The notes under the pieces: model-generated
Told to the model about the DNA's origin: nothing
Database searches by the model: none
The model's input: only the letters and a program-made list of their open reading frames with translations
In this document: positions 1 through 5,254 of the stretch, piece by piece
Position numbering within the stretch: position 1 is the stretch's first letter
Layout of the letters: every line of letters starts with the position of its first letter
Position numbers and translations under genes: made by a program
Origin: Actinomycetota bacterium
Lineage (GTDB): Bacteria; Actinomycetota; Actinomycetes; Streptosporangiales; Streptosporangiaceae
NCBI GenBank assembly: GCA_003541285.1
Contig: DPMS01000720.1
Location: forward strand, 1 to 6,446
Length of the DNA: 6,446 nucleotides
Reading direction: 5' to 3'

Positions 1-764
1 CGGTCGCCGGCCCGTGGCCCGGCGAGGCGTTCGGCGCACCGGCGCCGGCCCGTCCCTACGCCGACGAGGTCGGCGCCGAACCGGGCCGGCTGCGGATCGG
101 GCTGATGACGTCGTCGCCCGGCACCAACCCGCCCCCCGAACGTGAGACCGTCCTGGCGGCATCCGCGGCCGCGCGGCTGCTCGAGTCGCTCGGGCACGCG
201 ATCGAGACGTCCCATCCCGAGGTGCTCGATGACCCGCGGATCACCGAGCACTTCGTCACGACATGGGCGGCCGGCCAGGCGTGGACGGTCGACCACTGGG
301 CACTCAAGGTGGGCCGCCAGCCCGAGGAGAGCGAATTCGAACCGACCTCGTGGGCGCTCACCGAGTTCGGGCGGGCGGTCTCCGGCGCCGCGCTGCTGAC
401 GAGCCGGGAATGGCTGCAGTCGGCGAGCCGGCAGATGGCCGCCTGGTGGGAATCGGGCTTCGACCTGCTGCTGACGCCGACCTGTGGCGAGGCGGCGCCG
501 GCACTCGGCCAGTTCGTCCCGCAGCCCGACAACCCGCTGGCCGGGCTGTTCCGGTCGACACCCTTCGCGCAGTGGACCGCACCGTTCAACATCAGCGGTC
601 AGCCGGCGATCTCGCTGCCGCTGCACTGGACGCCGGACGGGCTGCCGGTCGGTGTGCAAATCGTCGCCGCGTACGGCCGGGAGGACGTGCTGATCCGCGT
701 GGCGGCGCAGCTCGAAGCGGCGCAGCCCTGGGCTGACCGCTGGCCGGGCGTGTCCGCCGCCTGA
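1..764 (+). CDS. Amidase-signature family enzyme, C-terminal part (5' end outside window)
   Basis: The reading frame is open from position 3 and stops with TGA at 762-764, giving 253 visible residues. The family hydrolyses carboxamide bonds with a Ser-cisSer-Lys triad; its Gly/Ser-rich signature lies in the N-terminal half, which is not in this window. What is visible fits the C-terminal half. It has a linker of the type GPWPGEAFGAP followed by a Pro-rich stretch and GRLRIGLM, then LLLTPTCGEAAPALG (a strand and substrate-pocket region). It ends with TAPFNISGQPAISLP and LPVGVQIVAAYGREDVLIRVA, the classical end of bacterial amidases. Substrate cannot be deduced, and aryl-acylamidase or indoleacetamide hydrolase-like activity is equally possible. 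No signal peptide can be judged. The gene converges on the hydrolase at 870-2090, with 105 bases between the two stops. Family assignment is secure; function beyond 'amidase' is not. Confidence 0.9.
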   Translation, partial: VAGPWPGEAFGAPAPARPYADEVGAEPGRLRIGLMTSSPGTNPPPERETVLAASAAARLLESLGHAIETSHPEVLDDPRITEHFVTTWAAGQAWTVDHWALKVGRQPEESEFEPTSWALTEFGRAVSGAALLTSREWLQSASRQMAAWWESGFDLLLTPTCGEAAPALGQFVPQPDNPLAGLFRSTPFAQWTAPFNISGQPAISLPLHWTPDGLPVGVQIVAAYGREDVLIRVAAQLEAAQPWADRWPGVSAA

Positions 765-869
765 GCATCGCCGCAGCGGGCGAGCTCGGGACCTTCGGCC
801 CACCCGGTCGTGCTCTCTCCCGTTCGAAGATCAGCTCGTAGTACTTCGTGGCGCCGAACGAGGCGATGG
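765..869. other. Convergent intergenic region between amidase and hydrolase
   Basis: This 105-base gap separates two convergent stop codons. I see no strong stem with a T-run that would serve as a bidirectional intrinsic terminator, only short complementary pieces such as TTCG/CGAA around 847-860. Read on the minus strand, positions 806-864 stay open and give a peptide containing ASFGATKYYELIFER, which looks protein-like but has no start codon or ribosome binding site. It could be a short gene remnant or chance. Confidence 0.4.
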
Positions 870-2090
870 CTAGTGCGCAGTGTTATCGAGAAGGTCGCGG
901 ATCACTGCCCACACGGCGGGGTGGTTGAGCAGATCGAAGTGATGCATTCCGCCGAGCCCGTGGCGCGAGCCCACCGGGAAAGGGATGTGCTGGTGAGCGC
1001 CGCGCCTGCCGTGCGCACTGGCCGGCTGGACGAGCAGGTCGCCGGCTACCGCGCCGAGCGGGTGACCGGGATCGGCGGTGACTGTGGCGCTGATCGTGTA
1101 GTGGTTCGCCCCGGCCAGCAGTGGGGTGTCACCCCGGTGATCGCGCACGCAGCTGTCCTGGTCACAATCGGCCCAGTCATCGGCGAGTACGTAACCGTGG
1201 CGCAGATCCTTGATGCCCGGGCTCGACCCGTTGACCAGGGTCACGAACGGCCTCGTTTCGGCCGCCTTGCCGAATGCCCAGCCCGCGAATCCCGCAGCCC
1301 GGGCAAGCGGGGCGCCCAGATGCGGAGAACCGAGGTAGAACACGTGCCGGACCCGGTCCACCCATGCGGCGGATTCTTGCCGCCCGTAGTGGCACGCGCT
1401 GCGGATGACCAGGCCGCCCATGGAGTGTCCCACCAGCAGCAGTTCGTCCACCTGCTCCGGCCACGCCGCAATCAGGCCGTCCAGCAGCCCGGCCAGGTCG
1501 TGGCCGTTATCGGACACATGCCGTCCGGTGTTGTAACGGACGTACACGGGCGTATAACCAAATTCCGCTTGCAGCCGCGGGCCGTAGGGCTCGGATTCAG
1601 AGCCCCGCCGTTGCCACGAGCCCTCCGTCTCGGCCAGCCCATGGACGAAGACCGCTAGCCTGGGCGTTGGGTGGCCGAAGACGGCCGGCAGCTCCTGTGC
1701 AGTCACGTCAACATCGCGTCCGTCAGCCCGCACGGCCATGCGGATGGCCAGCGGCGCCAGGTCGGGCCCGAGCTGATCACCGGCTACCGCGTTCAGTGCG
1801 GCGAGCGCCAGATTGCCTCCCGGTTCACGGCCGGAGGGCTGGCCGCCAGCACCAAGAAGCGACACGGCCTCTCCGCCCAGCACCCCTGCCGCTGCGCCGG
1901 CACCCCGCACCGCCAGGTAGACGCCTCGCGTGACAGAGTCGTGGATAACCCGGGCCGGGGCGCTCGCTGGCCCGATCGGGGTGAAGGCGCGGCCGGCGAT
2001 AGCCAGGTGCACCTGCTCGATCCGGGACACCAGCCCGGCAAAGGCGTGGCCGCCCAGCCTGCCCACTGCACCGATCTCCGCTGGCGTCAT
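870..2090 (-). CDS. Serine alpha/beta hydrolase (lipase/esterase, PGAP1-like fold)
   Basis: This 406-residue protein is probably a cytoplasmic carboxylester hydrolase. Residues 145-155 carry the oxyanion strand FVHGLAETEG, and residues 221-225 are the nucleophile elbow GHSMG with Ser223. YLGSPHLGAPLAR at 252-264 is typical of lipases related to PGAP1 and LipA. GDLLVQPASA at 350-359 offers the acid Asp351, and HHFDLL at 383-388 offers the catalytic His384, so the whole triad is present in order. The first 140 residues are an Ala/Gly-rich, probably helical extension with no signal peptide or lipobox, which is unusual for a secreted lipase. Cys309 and Cys314 in CDQDSC could form a disulfide or bind metal (speculative). 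The ATG at 2090 is supported by GGAGGT five bases upstream. It lies 238 bases downstream of the HMG-CoA reductase on the same strand, too far for obvious coupling. Substrate is unknown. Confidence 0.88.
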   Translation of the reverse strand: MTPAEIGAVGRLGGHAFAGLVSRIEQVHLAIAGRAFTPIGPASAPARVIHDSVTRGVYLAVRGAGAAAGVLGGEAVSLLGAGGQPSGREPGGNLALAALNAVAGDQLGPDLAPLAIRMAVRADGRDVDVTAQELPAVFGHPTPRLAVFVHGLAETEGSWQRRGSESEPYGPRLQAEFGYTPVYVRYNTGRHVSDNGHDLAGLLDGLIAAWPEQVDELLLVGHSMGGLVIRSACHYGRQESAAWVDRVRHVFYLGSPHLGAPLARAAGFAGWAFGKAAETRPFVTLVNGSSPGIKDLRHGYVLADDWADCDQDSCVRDHRGDTPLLAGANHYTISATVTADPGHPLGAVAGDLLVQPASAHGRRGAHQHIPFPVGSRHGLGGMHHFDLLNHPAVWAVIRDLLDNTAH

Positions 2091-2328
2091 CGCGCACCTC
2101 CGAAGTGCCGGGTGGCAGGTCCACTCCTGCTATTGCAGCCCGGGCGGCGGCTGTCCGCAAGTGAGGACCGCCGGAGGAGCCTGCCGGACCTGCCCGCCGT
2201 CGGCCAGCGCTACGCCGACGCGTGCGCCGAACTGCCTCGGCGCGGGCGGCAGCGTCGACGATCGCCCGGATCGCCTGGATGGTGAGCGCTATCCGCTATC
2301 CGCTCAACGGCGAGCGCTATCCGGGAAG
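2091..2328. other. Intergenic region between HMG-CoA reductase and hydrolase
   Basis: These 238 bases lie between the reductase stop and the hydrolase start, both on the minus strand. The end next to the hydrolase carries its ribosome binding site (GGAGGT on the minus strand, about 2096-2101). The end next to the reductase carries the GCTATCCG repeat cluster, listed separately. The middle keeps coding-like GC content and one minus frame stays open, but I find no start plus ribosome binding site and no recognisable protein. No convincing promoter is visible for the hydrolase. Confidence 0.5.
2284..2323. repeat. Triplicated GCTATCCG motif with a hairpin, just after the HMG-CoA reductase stop
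   Basis: The 12-mer GAGCGCTATCCG occurs at 2284-2295 and again at 2312-2323, and its core GCTATCCG also occurs at 2295-2302. CGCTC at 2301-2305 can pair with GAGCG at 2312-2316 across a 6-base loop, or with GAGCG at 2284-2288 across a 12-base loop. The cluster begins about six bases past the reductase stop, so the stem may act as a terminator or 3'-end stabiliser for that mRNA. There is no U-tract. A regulator binding array serving the downstream hydrolase is an alternative. Confidence 0.6.
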
Positions 2329-3516
2329 CTAGGGCCGGTTGCGGCCAAGGAGGTCGTGCGCTGTGACCCATTCTTCGGCGAGGATCGCCCATCCAAGTGA
2401 CAGCTCGCCGCAGAGCACGGTCGCCGCGACGATCTCGGCCAGCTTGAGCACCTTCCCGGTCCCGTAGCAGCCGAGCAGATCCAGGCATTCCCGCTGGGTG
2501 GCGAGCCCTGTGCCGCCGCCGTAGGTGGCGACGATCAGCGAGGGGAGCGTGATCGAGCCATAGTAATCGCCGTTGGGAAGCAGCTCGCTGAAGCCGAGGG
2601 CCGCAGAGGACTCCGCGACGTTGGCTGCGTCCTGGCCGGTGGCGATGAACAGGGCGGCGATTCCGTTGGCCGACTGCAGCCCGTTGTTGTTGACCCCGGA
2701 CATGAAGCCACCAAGGCTCGCAACCTGCCGCGCCCGAAACAGCTTGTCGCTGCTTGTGTGCATGTGCTCTTCGATCAGGGCGGCGGGAATCGTCACCTCG
2801 GCGACGACGCGCTTGCCGCGAGTGCGCAAGATGTTGACCTGCGAGCTCTTCTTGTCGGTGGCGAAGTTGGACTCCAGATAGAAATTGGTGATGCCCTCGT
2901 AGTTGGAGGTGATCCACGCGCACGCCGCGGCGGTCGCCTTGCCGGTGAGGTTCTGGCCAGCGGCGTCGCCGGTGGTGTAGTCAAAGCGCGTGAACAGGAT
3001 CCGGCTGGCGGAGTACTGCTCGATGGCGCGCAACCGCCCGGTCCGGGTGGTGGTCTCGGCCGCCTGTTTGATCTCCGCGAAGTGCCCGGTCAGCCAGGCT
3101 CCGAAAGCCCGCGCCTCGCGCGCGCTTTCGAACACGAAGGCGGGCGCGCGCTGCATGGCGTCGTCCAGGATCGTGGTCTTCACGCCGCCGGCCTCGTGCA
3201 GCGTCTTCATCCCCCGGTTATAGCTCGCGACCAGGGTGCCCTCGGTGGTCGCCAGCGGAACGTAGAACTCACCCTGCGCATACTCCCCGTTAACGAGCAG
3301 CGGCCCGGCGATGCCGATCGGCACCTGTGCGACCCCCGTGAAGTGCTCGATGTTGCCGGGGAGAATCGACGGGTCGAAGGAGTAGTGGGAGATGTGTTCC
3401 AATCTCACGTCCGTCTGCGCGCGCAGGAAAGCCCGGCGCGCCTCAGCCGCGTCGGGCGTGTAGTCGTTCTCGGGATCACGCGGGATCTTCTTGCGCCTCG
3501 GCGGGGGAGTTCTCAT
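2329..3516 (-). CDS. Hydroxymethylglutaryl-CoA reductase, class I (NADPH-type)
   Basis: This 395-residue enzyme should reduce HMG-CoA to mevalonate, the committing step of the mevalonate route to isoprenoids. All class I landmarks appear in order: the substrate loop VPIGIAGPLLVNG (65-77), LATTEGTLVAS with catalytic Glu92, the cofactor loop TGDAAGQN (182-189), and ATDKK (219-223) with catalytic Lys222. Next come RGKRVVAEVTIPA (233-245), IATGQDAAN with Asp296, YGGGTGLATQRECL (332-345) and the C-terminal WVTAHDLL with general acid His387. Glu92, Lys222, Asp296 and His387 correspond to Glu559, Lys691, Asp767 and His866 of the human enzyme (alignment done by eye). There is no membrane anchor, so the protein should be soluble, and the length fits bacterial class I enzymes. 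The ATG at 3516 has AGGAG eight bases upstream. No other mevalonate gene (synthase, kinases, decarboxylase, isomerase) is present, unlike the compact clusters of mevalonate-using Streptomyces. I therefore leave the symbol blank. Confidence 0.95.
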   Translation of the reverse strand: MRTPPPRRKKIPRDPENDYTPDAAEARRAFLRAQTDVRLEHISHYSFDPSILPGNIEHFTGVAQVPIGIAGPLLVNGEYAQGEFYVPLATTEGTLVASYNRGMKTLHEAGGVKTTILDDAMQRAPAFVFESAREARAFGAWLTGHFAEIKQAAETTTRTGRLRAIEQYSASRILFTRFDYTTGDAAGQNLTGKATAAACAWITSNYEGITNFYLESNFATDKKSSQVNILRTRGKRVVAEVTIPAALIEEHMHTSSDKLFRARQVASLGGFMSGVNNNGLQSANGIAALFIATGQDAANVAESSAALGFSELLPNGDYYGSITLPSLIVATYGGGTGLATQRECLDLLGCYGTGKVLKLAEIVAATVLCGELSLGWAILAEEWVTAHDLLGRNRP

Positions 3517-3675
3517 GTCATCTGCTCCTGATGTGATCGTCTCGGGCCACCGCTGTCCGCGTCAGGCTCGTCGCCGCGGAATGCTCACTGCGCGGCCCCC
3601 AGCCGCGCTCCCTCGGCTACCGGCCTTCCCTCGCGACGGAAGCGCGAGGCGGCATGCGGCGCTGCGCGAACAGGT
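3517..3675. other. Upstream region of the HMG-CoA reductase gene
   Basis: These 159 bases separate the Mth938-like gene from the reductase. The region holds the reductase ribosome binding site (AGGAG on the minus strand, about 3525-3529) and the hairpin at 3629-3649. The best promoter-like pair, CTGACG (3560-3565) and GACGAT (3536-3541) on the minus strand, would put the transcription start on the ribosome binding site, so I do not call it. The reductase may be read from further upstream. Confidence 0.4.
3629..3649 (-). terminator. Perfect GC-rich hairpin between the Mth938-like gene and HMG-CoA reductase
   Basis: CCTCGCG (3629-3635) and CGCGAGG (3643-3649) form a perfect 7-base-pair stem around a 7-base loop. 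It lies 27 bases past the stop of the Mth938-like gene and 113 bases before the reductase ATG. It could end transcription of the small gene or act as an mRNA processing or attenuation element. No T-run follows on either strand, which weakens the terminator reading, though many actinomycete terminators lack one. Confidence 0.4.
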
Positions 3676-3852
3676 TCAACACGTCAGGTGCAAGATGGCG
3701 TTGGTGCTCGGGGTGTGCCCATACGCGCCGCGGAACTTCCTGGAGGCGGCCTTCTTGCGCTTGCGGATCTTCCCCCGGTCGATGATCAGGTCGTGATCGT
3801 AGGTCACGCCATCGACTCGCACCGAGCCGAATGAGTAATCGGTGAACCGCAC
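3676..3852 (-). CDS. Mth938-like (DUF498) domain protein with an internal deletion
   Basis: I choose the GTG at 3850-3852 because AAGGAG (minus strand, 3860-3865) lies seven bases upstream; an earlier in-frame GTG at 3873 lies before that site. The product is 58 residues. Residues 1-48 match my recall of the Mth938-like fold: FTDYSFGSVRVDG, then YDHDLIIDRGKIRKRKK and FRGAYGHTPS. The last nine residues, TNAILHLTC, match the typical C-terminus of the same family, whose members are roughly 110-125 residues long. The middle of the domain, about 50-60 residues, is therefore missing in frame, with the joint near 3706-3712. The family is related to mitochondrial NDUFAF3 and AAMDC, and its bacterial role is poorly known. 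The remnant has a working start and no internal stop but probably cannot fold as the normal domain. Family recognition is from memory. Confidence 0.7.
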   Translation of the reverse strand: MRFTDYSFGSVRVDGVTYDHDLIIDRGKIRKRKKAASRKFRGAYGHTPSTNAILHLTC

Positions 3853-3877
3853 ACTGATGCTCCTTGCCTGCACCGGG

Positions 3878-3907
3878 ATCGTATGGCTGGTATCAGCGGC
3901 CGGTCCA
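3878..3907 (-). promoter_or_regulatory. Candidate promoter of the Mth938-like gene
   Basis: On the minus strand a -35-like TGGACC (3902-3907) and a -10-like TACGAT (3878-3883) are separated by 18 bases. Transcription would begin near 3871, about 20 bases before the GTG at 3852, leaving room for the AAGGAG site. Each box has mismatches to the vegetative sigma consensus, so this is only a candidate. If real, it might also feed the HMG-CoA reductase by read-through. Confidence 0.35.
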
Positions 3908-4014
3908 GATCCGCCATCGGATCAGTGCCGTTGGCGAGCACAGATCGCAAGCCGCTCCCGGCCCCGGGTGAGCCGATGGCGCCGCGTGGTTTGCGGGCAG
4001 CAGGCCGGCGAAGA

Positions 4015-4064
4015 CCAGGTTATGGTCCTGCCATAGCGGCCCTGACCTGGCGCGCCTGGCAGGA
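4015..4064. repeat. Nested inverted repeats next to the tRNA-like remnant
   Basis: Three inverted repeats overlap here. CCAGGT (4015-4020) pairs with ACCTGG (4045-4050). TATGG (4021-4025) pairs with CCATA (4031-4035) around a 5-base loop. TCCTGCCA (4026-4033) pairs with TGGCAGGA (4057-4064) over 8 bases. The first two can form together, while the third competes with both. The 4057-4064 arm lies inside the tRNA-like T-arm region. Binding sites for a recombinase, or scars of recombination, are possible readings; chance pairing in GC-rich DNA cannot be excluded. Confidence 0.45.
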
Positions 4065-4119
4065 TTCGAGCCGCGACCCGCTGCTCAGAAGGCACGCCTG
4101 GACGATCGCGGGAAGACGC
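4048..4119 (-). tRNA. Degenerate tRNA-like remnant with preserved 3' end and CCA (possible attachment site)
   Basis: Read on the minus strand, the 72-base element ends in CTCGAATCCTGCCAGGCGCGCCA-like sequence: T-loop CTCGAAT, then CCTGC, then CAGGCGC, discriminator G and CCA. The 5' heptamer GCGTCTT pairs with CAGGCGC at six of seven positions, counting one G-T. An anticodon-like loop CTTCTGA sits on a 3-base-pair stem TGC/GCA, which would read TCT (Arg). However, the T-stem is broken (CGCGG against CCTGC pairs at only two positions, as if one G had been lost). The D-arm lacks the usual conserved bases, and the total is about four bases short. I read it as a dead tRNA copy or the tRNA 3'-end half of an integrative-element attachment site, not a working tRNA. 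Confidence 0.45.
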
Positions 4120-4197
4120 CAGAGGTCGCCTGACGTGCAGTTTTGCTTCACTCATCAGGCTGGCCGTGGCCTGGAATCGCCCGATATCTGGCGTCAC

Positions 4198-4220
4198 TGG
4201 CTCCCCGTTTGGCTCCCCGT
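4198..4220. repeat. Two-copy tandem repeat TGGCTCCCCGT, period 12
   Basis: TGGCTCCCCGT occurs exactly at 4198-4208 and 4210-4220, separated by a single T. It lies about 80 bases from the tRNA-like remnant. Short tandem direct repeats beside a tRNA end are a known arrangement for arm-type binding sites of tyrosine recombinases in integrative elements; no recombinase gene is in the window, so that role is inference. Confidence 0.55.
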
Positions 4221-4240
4221 GACCTCGGTACCCCACCTCT

Positions 4241-4256
4241 GTTCGATGAGTCGAAC
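4241..4256. repeat. Perfect hairpin GTTCGA-TGAG-TCGAAC
   Basis: GTTCGA (4241-4246) and TCGAAC (4251-4256) form a perfect 6-base-pair stem with a TGAG loop, followed on the + strand by TTGTTTACG. The stem is rather weak and the T content modest, so it may be a poor terminator protecting the toxin-antitoxin promoter from upstream reading, or an operator-like dyad. Confidence 0.35.
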
Positions 4257-4376
4257 TTGTTTACGAAGAATCAGGATTCGGGCGATCGTGGCGCGTCCGG
4301 ATGGGGCGGCAGGCAAAGGTCGGCCGGATCTCTGCGGCGGGATGCCTTCGCGACCCCCGACCGGTCCGCGAGCCGG

Positions 4377-4405
4377 TTGACTGCCAGCTCCGGCTAGGTT
4401 AAGGA
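4377..4405 (+). promoter_or_regulatory. Candidate promoter of the toxin-antitoxin operon
   Basis: TTGACT (4377-4382) matches the vegetative -35 box at five of six positions. After 17 bases comes TAAGGA (4400-4405), a weak -10 box followed by T. Transcription would start around 4412, about 17 bases before the GTG at 4429, leaving space for the GAGG ribosome binding site at 4419-4422. The -10 box lies inside the palindrome at 4399-4414, which fits self-repression. Confidence 0.45.
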
Positions 4406-4414
4406 TATTCTTAA
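4399..4414. promoter_or_regulatory. Near-perfect palindrome, likely antitoxin operator
   Basis: TTAAGGATATTCTTAA is a 16-base palindrome with one mismatched pair, and is strikingly AT-rich for this genome. It covers the candidate -10 box and lies 14 bases before the toxin start. XRE-type HigA antitoxins commonly repress their own operon by binding such dyads over the promoter; here that is inferred from position and symmetry. Confidence 0.5.
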
Positions 4415-4428
4415 GCCAGAGGTGCGGT

Positions 4429-4823
4429 GTGGCTGTGGAAGGGAGCCGTGTGGAGTGGGAGATCCTGCTCACCACCGAGGTCGAGGCGTTTCTTGACGAG
4501 CTGTACGAGTCCGACCCGGTGAGCCACCAGCTGGTCAACCAGCGATCCTGGTCCTGGAACGCAACGGCCCTGCCGAGGGGCGCCCGCTGGTGGACACGAT
4601 CACCGCATCGCGGATAGCCAACATGAAGGAGCTGCGGCCGCCGTCTGCCGGGAGCACCGAGGTCCGGATCCTGCTGGTCTTCGACCCGTGGCGGCCGGCG
4701 ATCCTGCTGGTGGCCGGTGACAAGTCCGGGCAGTGGGACAAGTGGTACCGCACCGCGATCCCCCGGGCCGAGCAGTTGTACGACGACTACCTGGCCGAGC
4801 GGCAGAAGGAGATGGGCCAATGA
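4429..4823 (+). pseudogene. HigB/RelE-superfamily toxin (Gp49-like), frameshifted
   Basis: Two overlapping frames together give one complete toxin of the phage-derived Gp49-like (HigB) group, whose members cleave mRNA at the ribosome. The first frame (GTG 4429, GAGG six bases upstream) gives residues 1-38, EWEILLTTEVEAFLDEL through SHQLVNQ, then runs out of family sequence and stops at 4617. The second frame continues from 4542 with AILVLERNGPAEGRPLVDT. It goes on through SRIANMKELRP, EVRILLVFDPWRPAILLVAGDKSG and WYRTAIPRAEQLYDDYL to TGA at 4821-4823. Restoring one base at the CAG/GCG joint (4540-4544) yields about 131 residues, near the family's usual length. The first frame could also start at GTG 4435 or 4450. 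A partial product starting at GTG 4590 would lack the N-terminal helices. The toxin is probably inactive unless the missing base is a sequencing error. No slippery sequence suggests programmed frameshifting. Confidence 0.8.
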
Positions 4824-5140
4824 GCAACGTGTCACGCTGGCGGGACTCCGGGCACCCGGAGCGGGCAGTGGCGACCGCTGGCGGCCAGGAGGCCTTTGAC
4901 GCGGCGGTGACCGCGATGCTGGATGACGCCCGCGGCTGGCGGCTGGCGGAGATGCGCAAGCGGCGGGGCGTGACCCAGGAGCAGGTCGCCGCCCGGATGG
5001 GCGTTTCGGTCGCGCGGGTCTCGCAGATCGAGCGCGGCGATGTCTCCACCCAGGACGTCCTGAACCGTTACGTCTCCGCCCTGGGCGGCACCCTCAAGCT
5101 CATCGCCGACTTCGGCGACGAGCAACTCAAGATCGCCTGA
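4820..5140 (+). CDS. XRE-family antitoxin (HigA-like)
   Basis: This 106-residue helix-turn-helix protein is expected to neutralise the HigB-like toxin and repress the operon. Residues 41-73 form the XRE motif: RLAEMRKRRGVTQEQVAARM, then GVSVARVSQIERGDV, where TQEQVAARMGVS and VARVSQIERG are the turn and recognition helix. The segment VLNRYVSALGGTLKLIADF at 80-98 is typical of HigA antitoxins paired with Gp49-like toxins. The N-terminal 40 residues, containing EAFDAAVTAMLDDARGW, are a helical extension seen in the same group. The ATG at 4820 overlaps the toxin stop as ATGA, which normally couples translation, and AAGGAG lies about eight bases upstream, so it can also start independently. That matters because the upstream toxin frame now ends early at 4617. 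No damage is seen in the antitoxin itself. Confidence 0.9.
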   Translation: MSNVSRWRDSGHPERAVATAGGQEAFDAAVTAMLDDARGWRLAEMRKRRGVTQEQVAARMGVSVARVSQIERGDVSTQDVLNRYVSALGGTLKLIADFGDEQLKIA

Positions 5141-5216
5141 ACGGGCGGGCACGGCTCTCAGGCCCCCGGCCTGCATCGCTACCCCAACGTCGGCCTGGCC
5201 CGCGGAGTGATCGTGT

Positions 5217-5229
5217 ATGTCGATGACAT
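5217..5229. promoter_or_regulatory. Palindrome upstream of the transporter
   Basis: ATGTC-GAT-GACAT is a perfect 5-base inverted repeat with a 3-base centre, in a locally AT-richer stretch between the antitoxin and the transporter. It is followed by GTGGATAAG. It could be an operator or part of the transporter promoter; no regulator gene other than the antitoxin is nearby, and its sequence differs from the 4399-4414 dyad. Confidence 0.3.
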
Positions 5230-5254
5230 GTGGATAAGCCGCGCATATCTCCTA

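Larger units (their letters stand above)
3908..4376. other. Non-coding, repeat-rich region between the minus-strand block and the toxin-antitoxin module
   Basis: No frame here gives a protein with a plausible start, ribosome binding site and recognisable motifs, although long frames stay open as expected at this GC content. The recognisable content is listed separately: nested inverted repeats at 4015-4064, a tRNA-like remnant at 4048-4119, a tandem repeat at 4198-4220 and a hairpin at 4241-4256. A minor palindrome, GAATC-AG-GATTC, lies at 4268-4279. The stretch 4241-4280 is more AT-rich than its surroundings. Confidence 0.5.

Noticed and set aside
806..864. Possible gene remnant (minus strand, peptide ASFGATKYYELIFER)
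   Set aside because: It looks protein-like, but it is too short, has no start or ribosome binding site, and I cannot assign a family.
1671..2285. Long + strand open frame opposite the hydrolase
   Set aside because: It lies antisense to a gene with a complete catalytic triad, has low-complexity Arg/Pro/Gln composition and no ribosome binding site.
2210..2923. Long open frame on the minus strand overlapping the HMG-CoA reductase 3' half
   Set aside because: It runs inside the reductase in another frame; the translation is Arg/His-rich with no family motifs, a typical GC-rich shadow.
2758..3531. + strand open frame of 257 residues opposite the reductase
   Set aside because: Antisense to a secure gene; the Gly/Arg-rich translation has no recognisable domain.
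4198..4220. CRISPR array
   Set aside because: Only two tandem 11-mers separated by one base; there are no spacers and no cas genes.
3883..4380. + strand open frame of 165 residues in the non-coding region, and a minus frame at 3922-4236
   Set aside because: Both read through the tRNA-like element and repeats, lack ribosome binding sites and show no protein-like pattern.
4536..4550. Programmed -1 frameshift making a full toxin
   Set aside because: The joint AACCAGCG is not a slippery heptamer, and no stimulating pseudoknot or stem is evident; a simple one-base deletion explains it better.
4194..4835. Minus-strand open frame of 213 residues opposite the toxin
   Set aside because: Antisense to recognisable toxin sequence in both frames; composition looks random.
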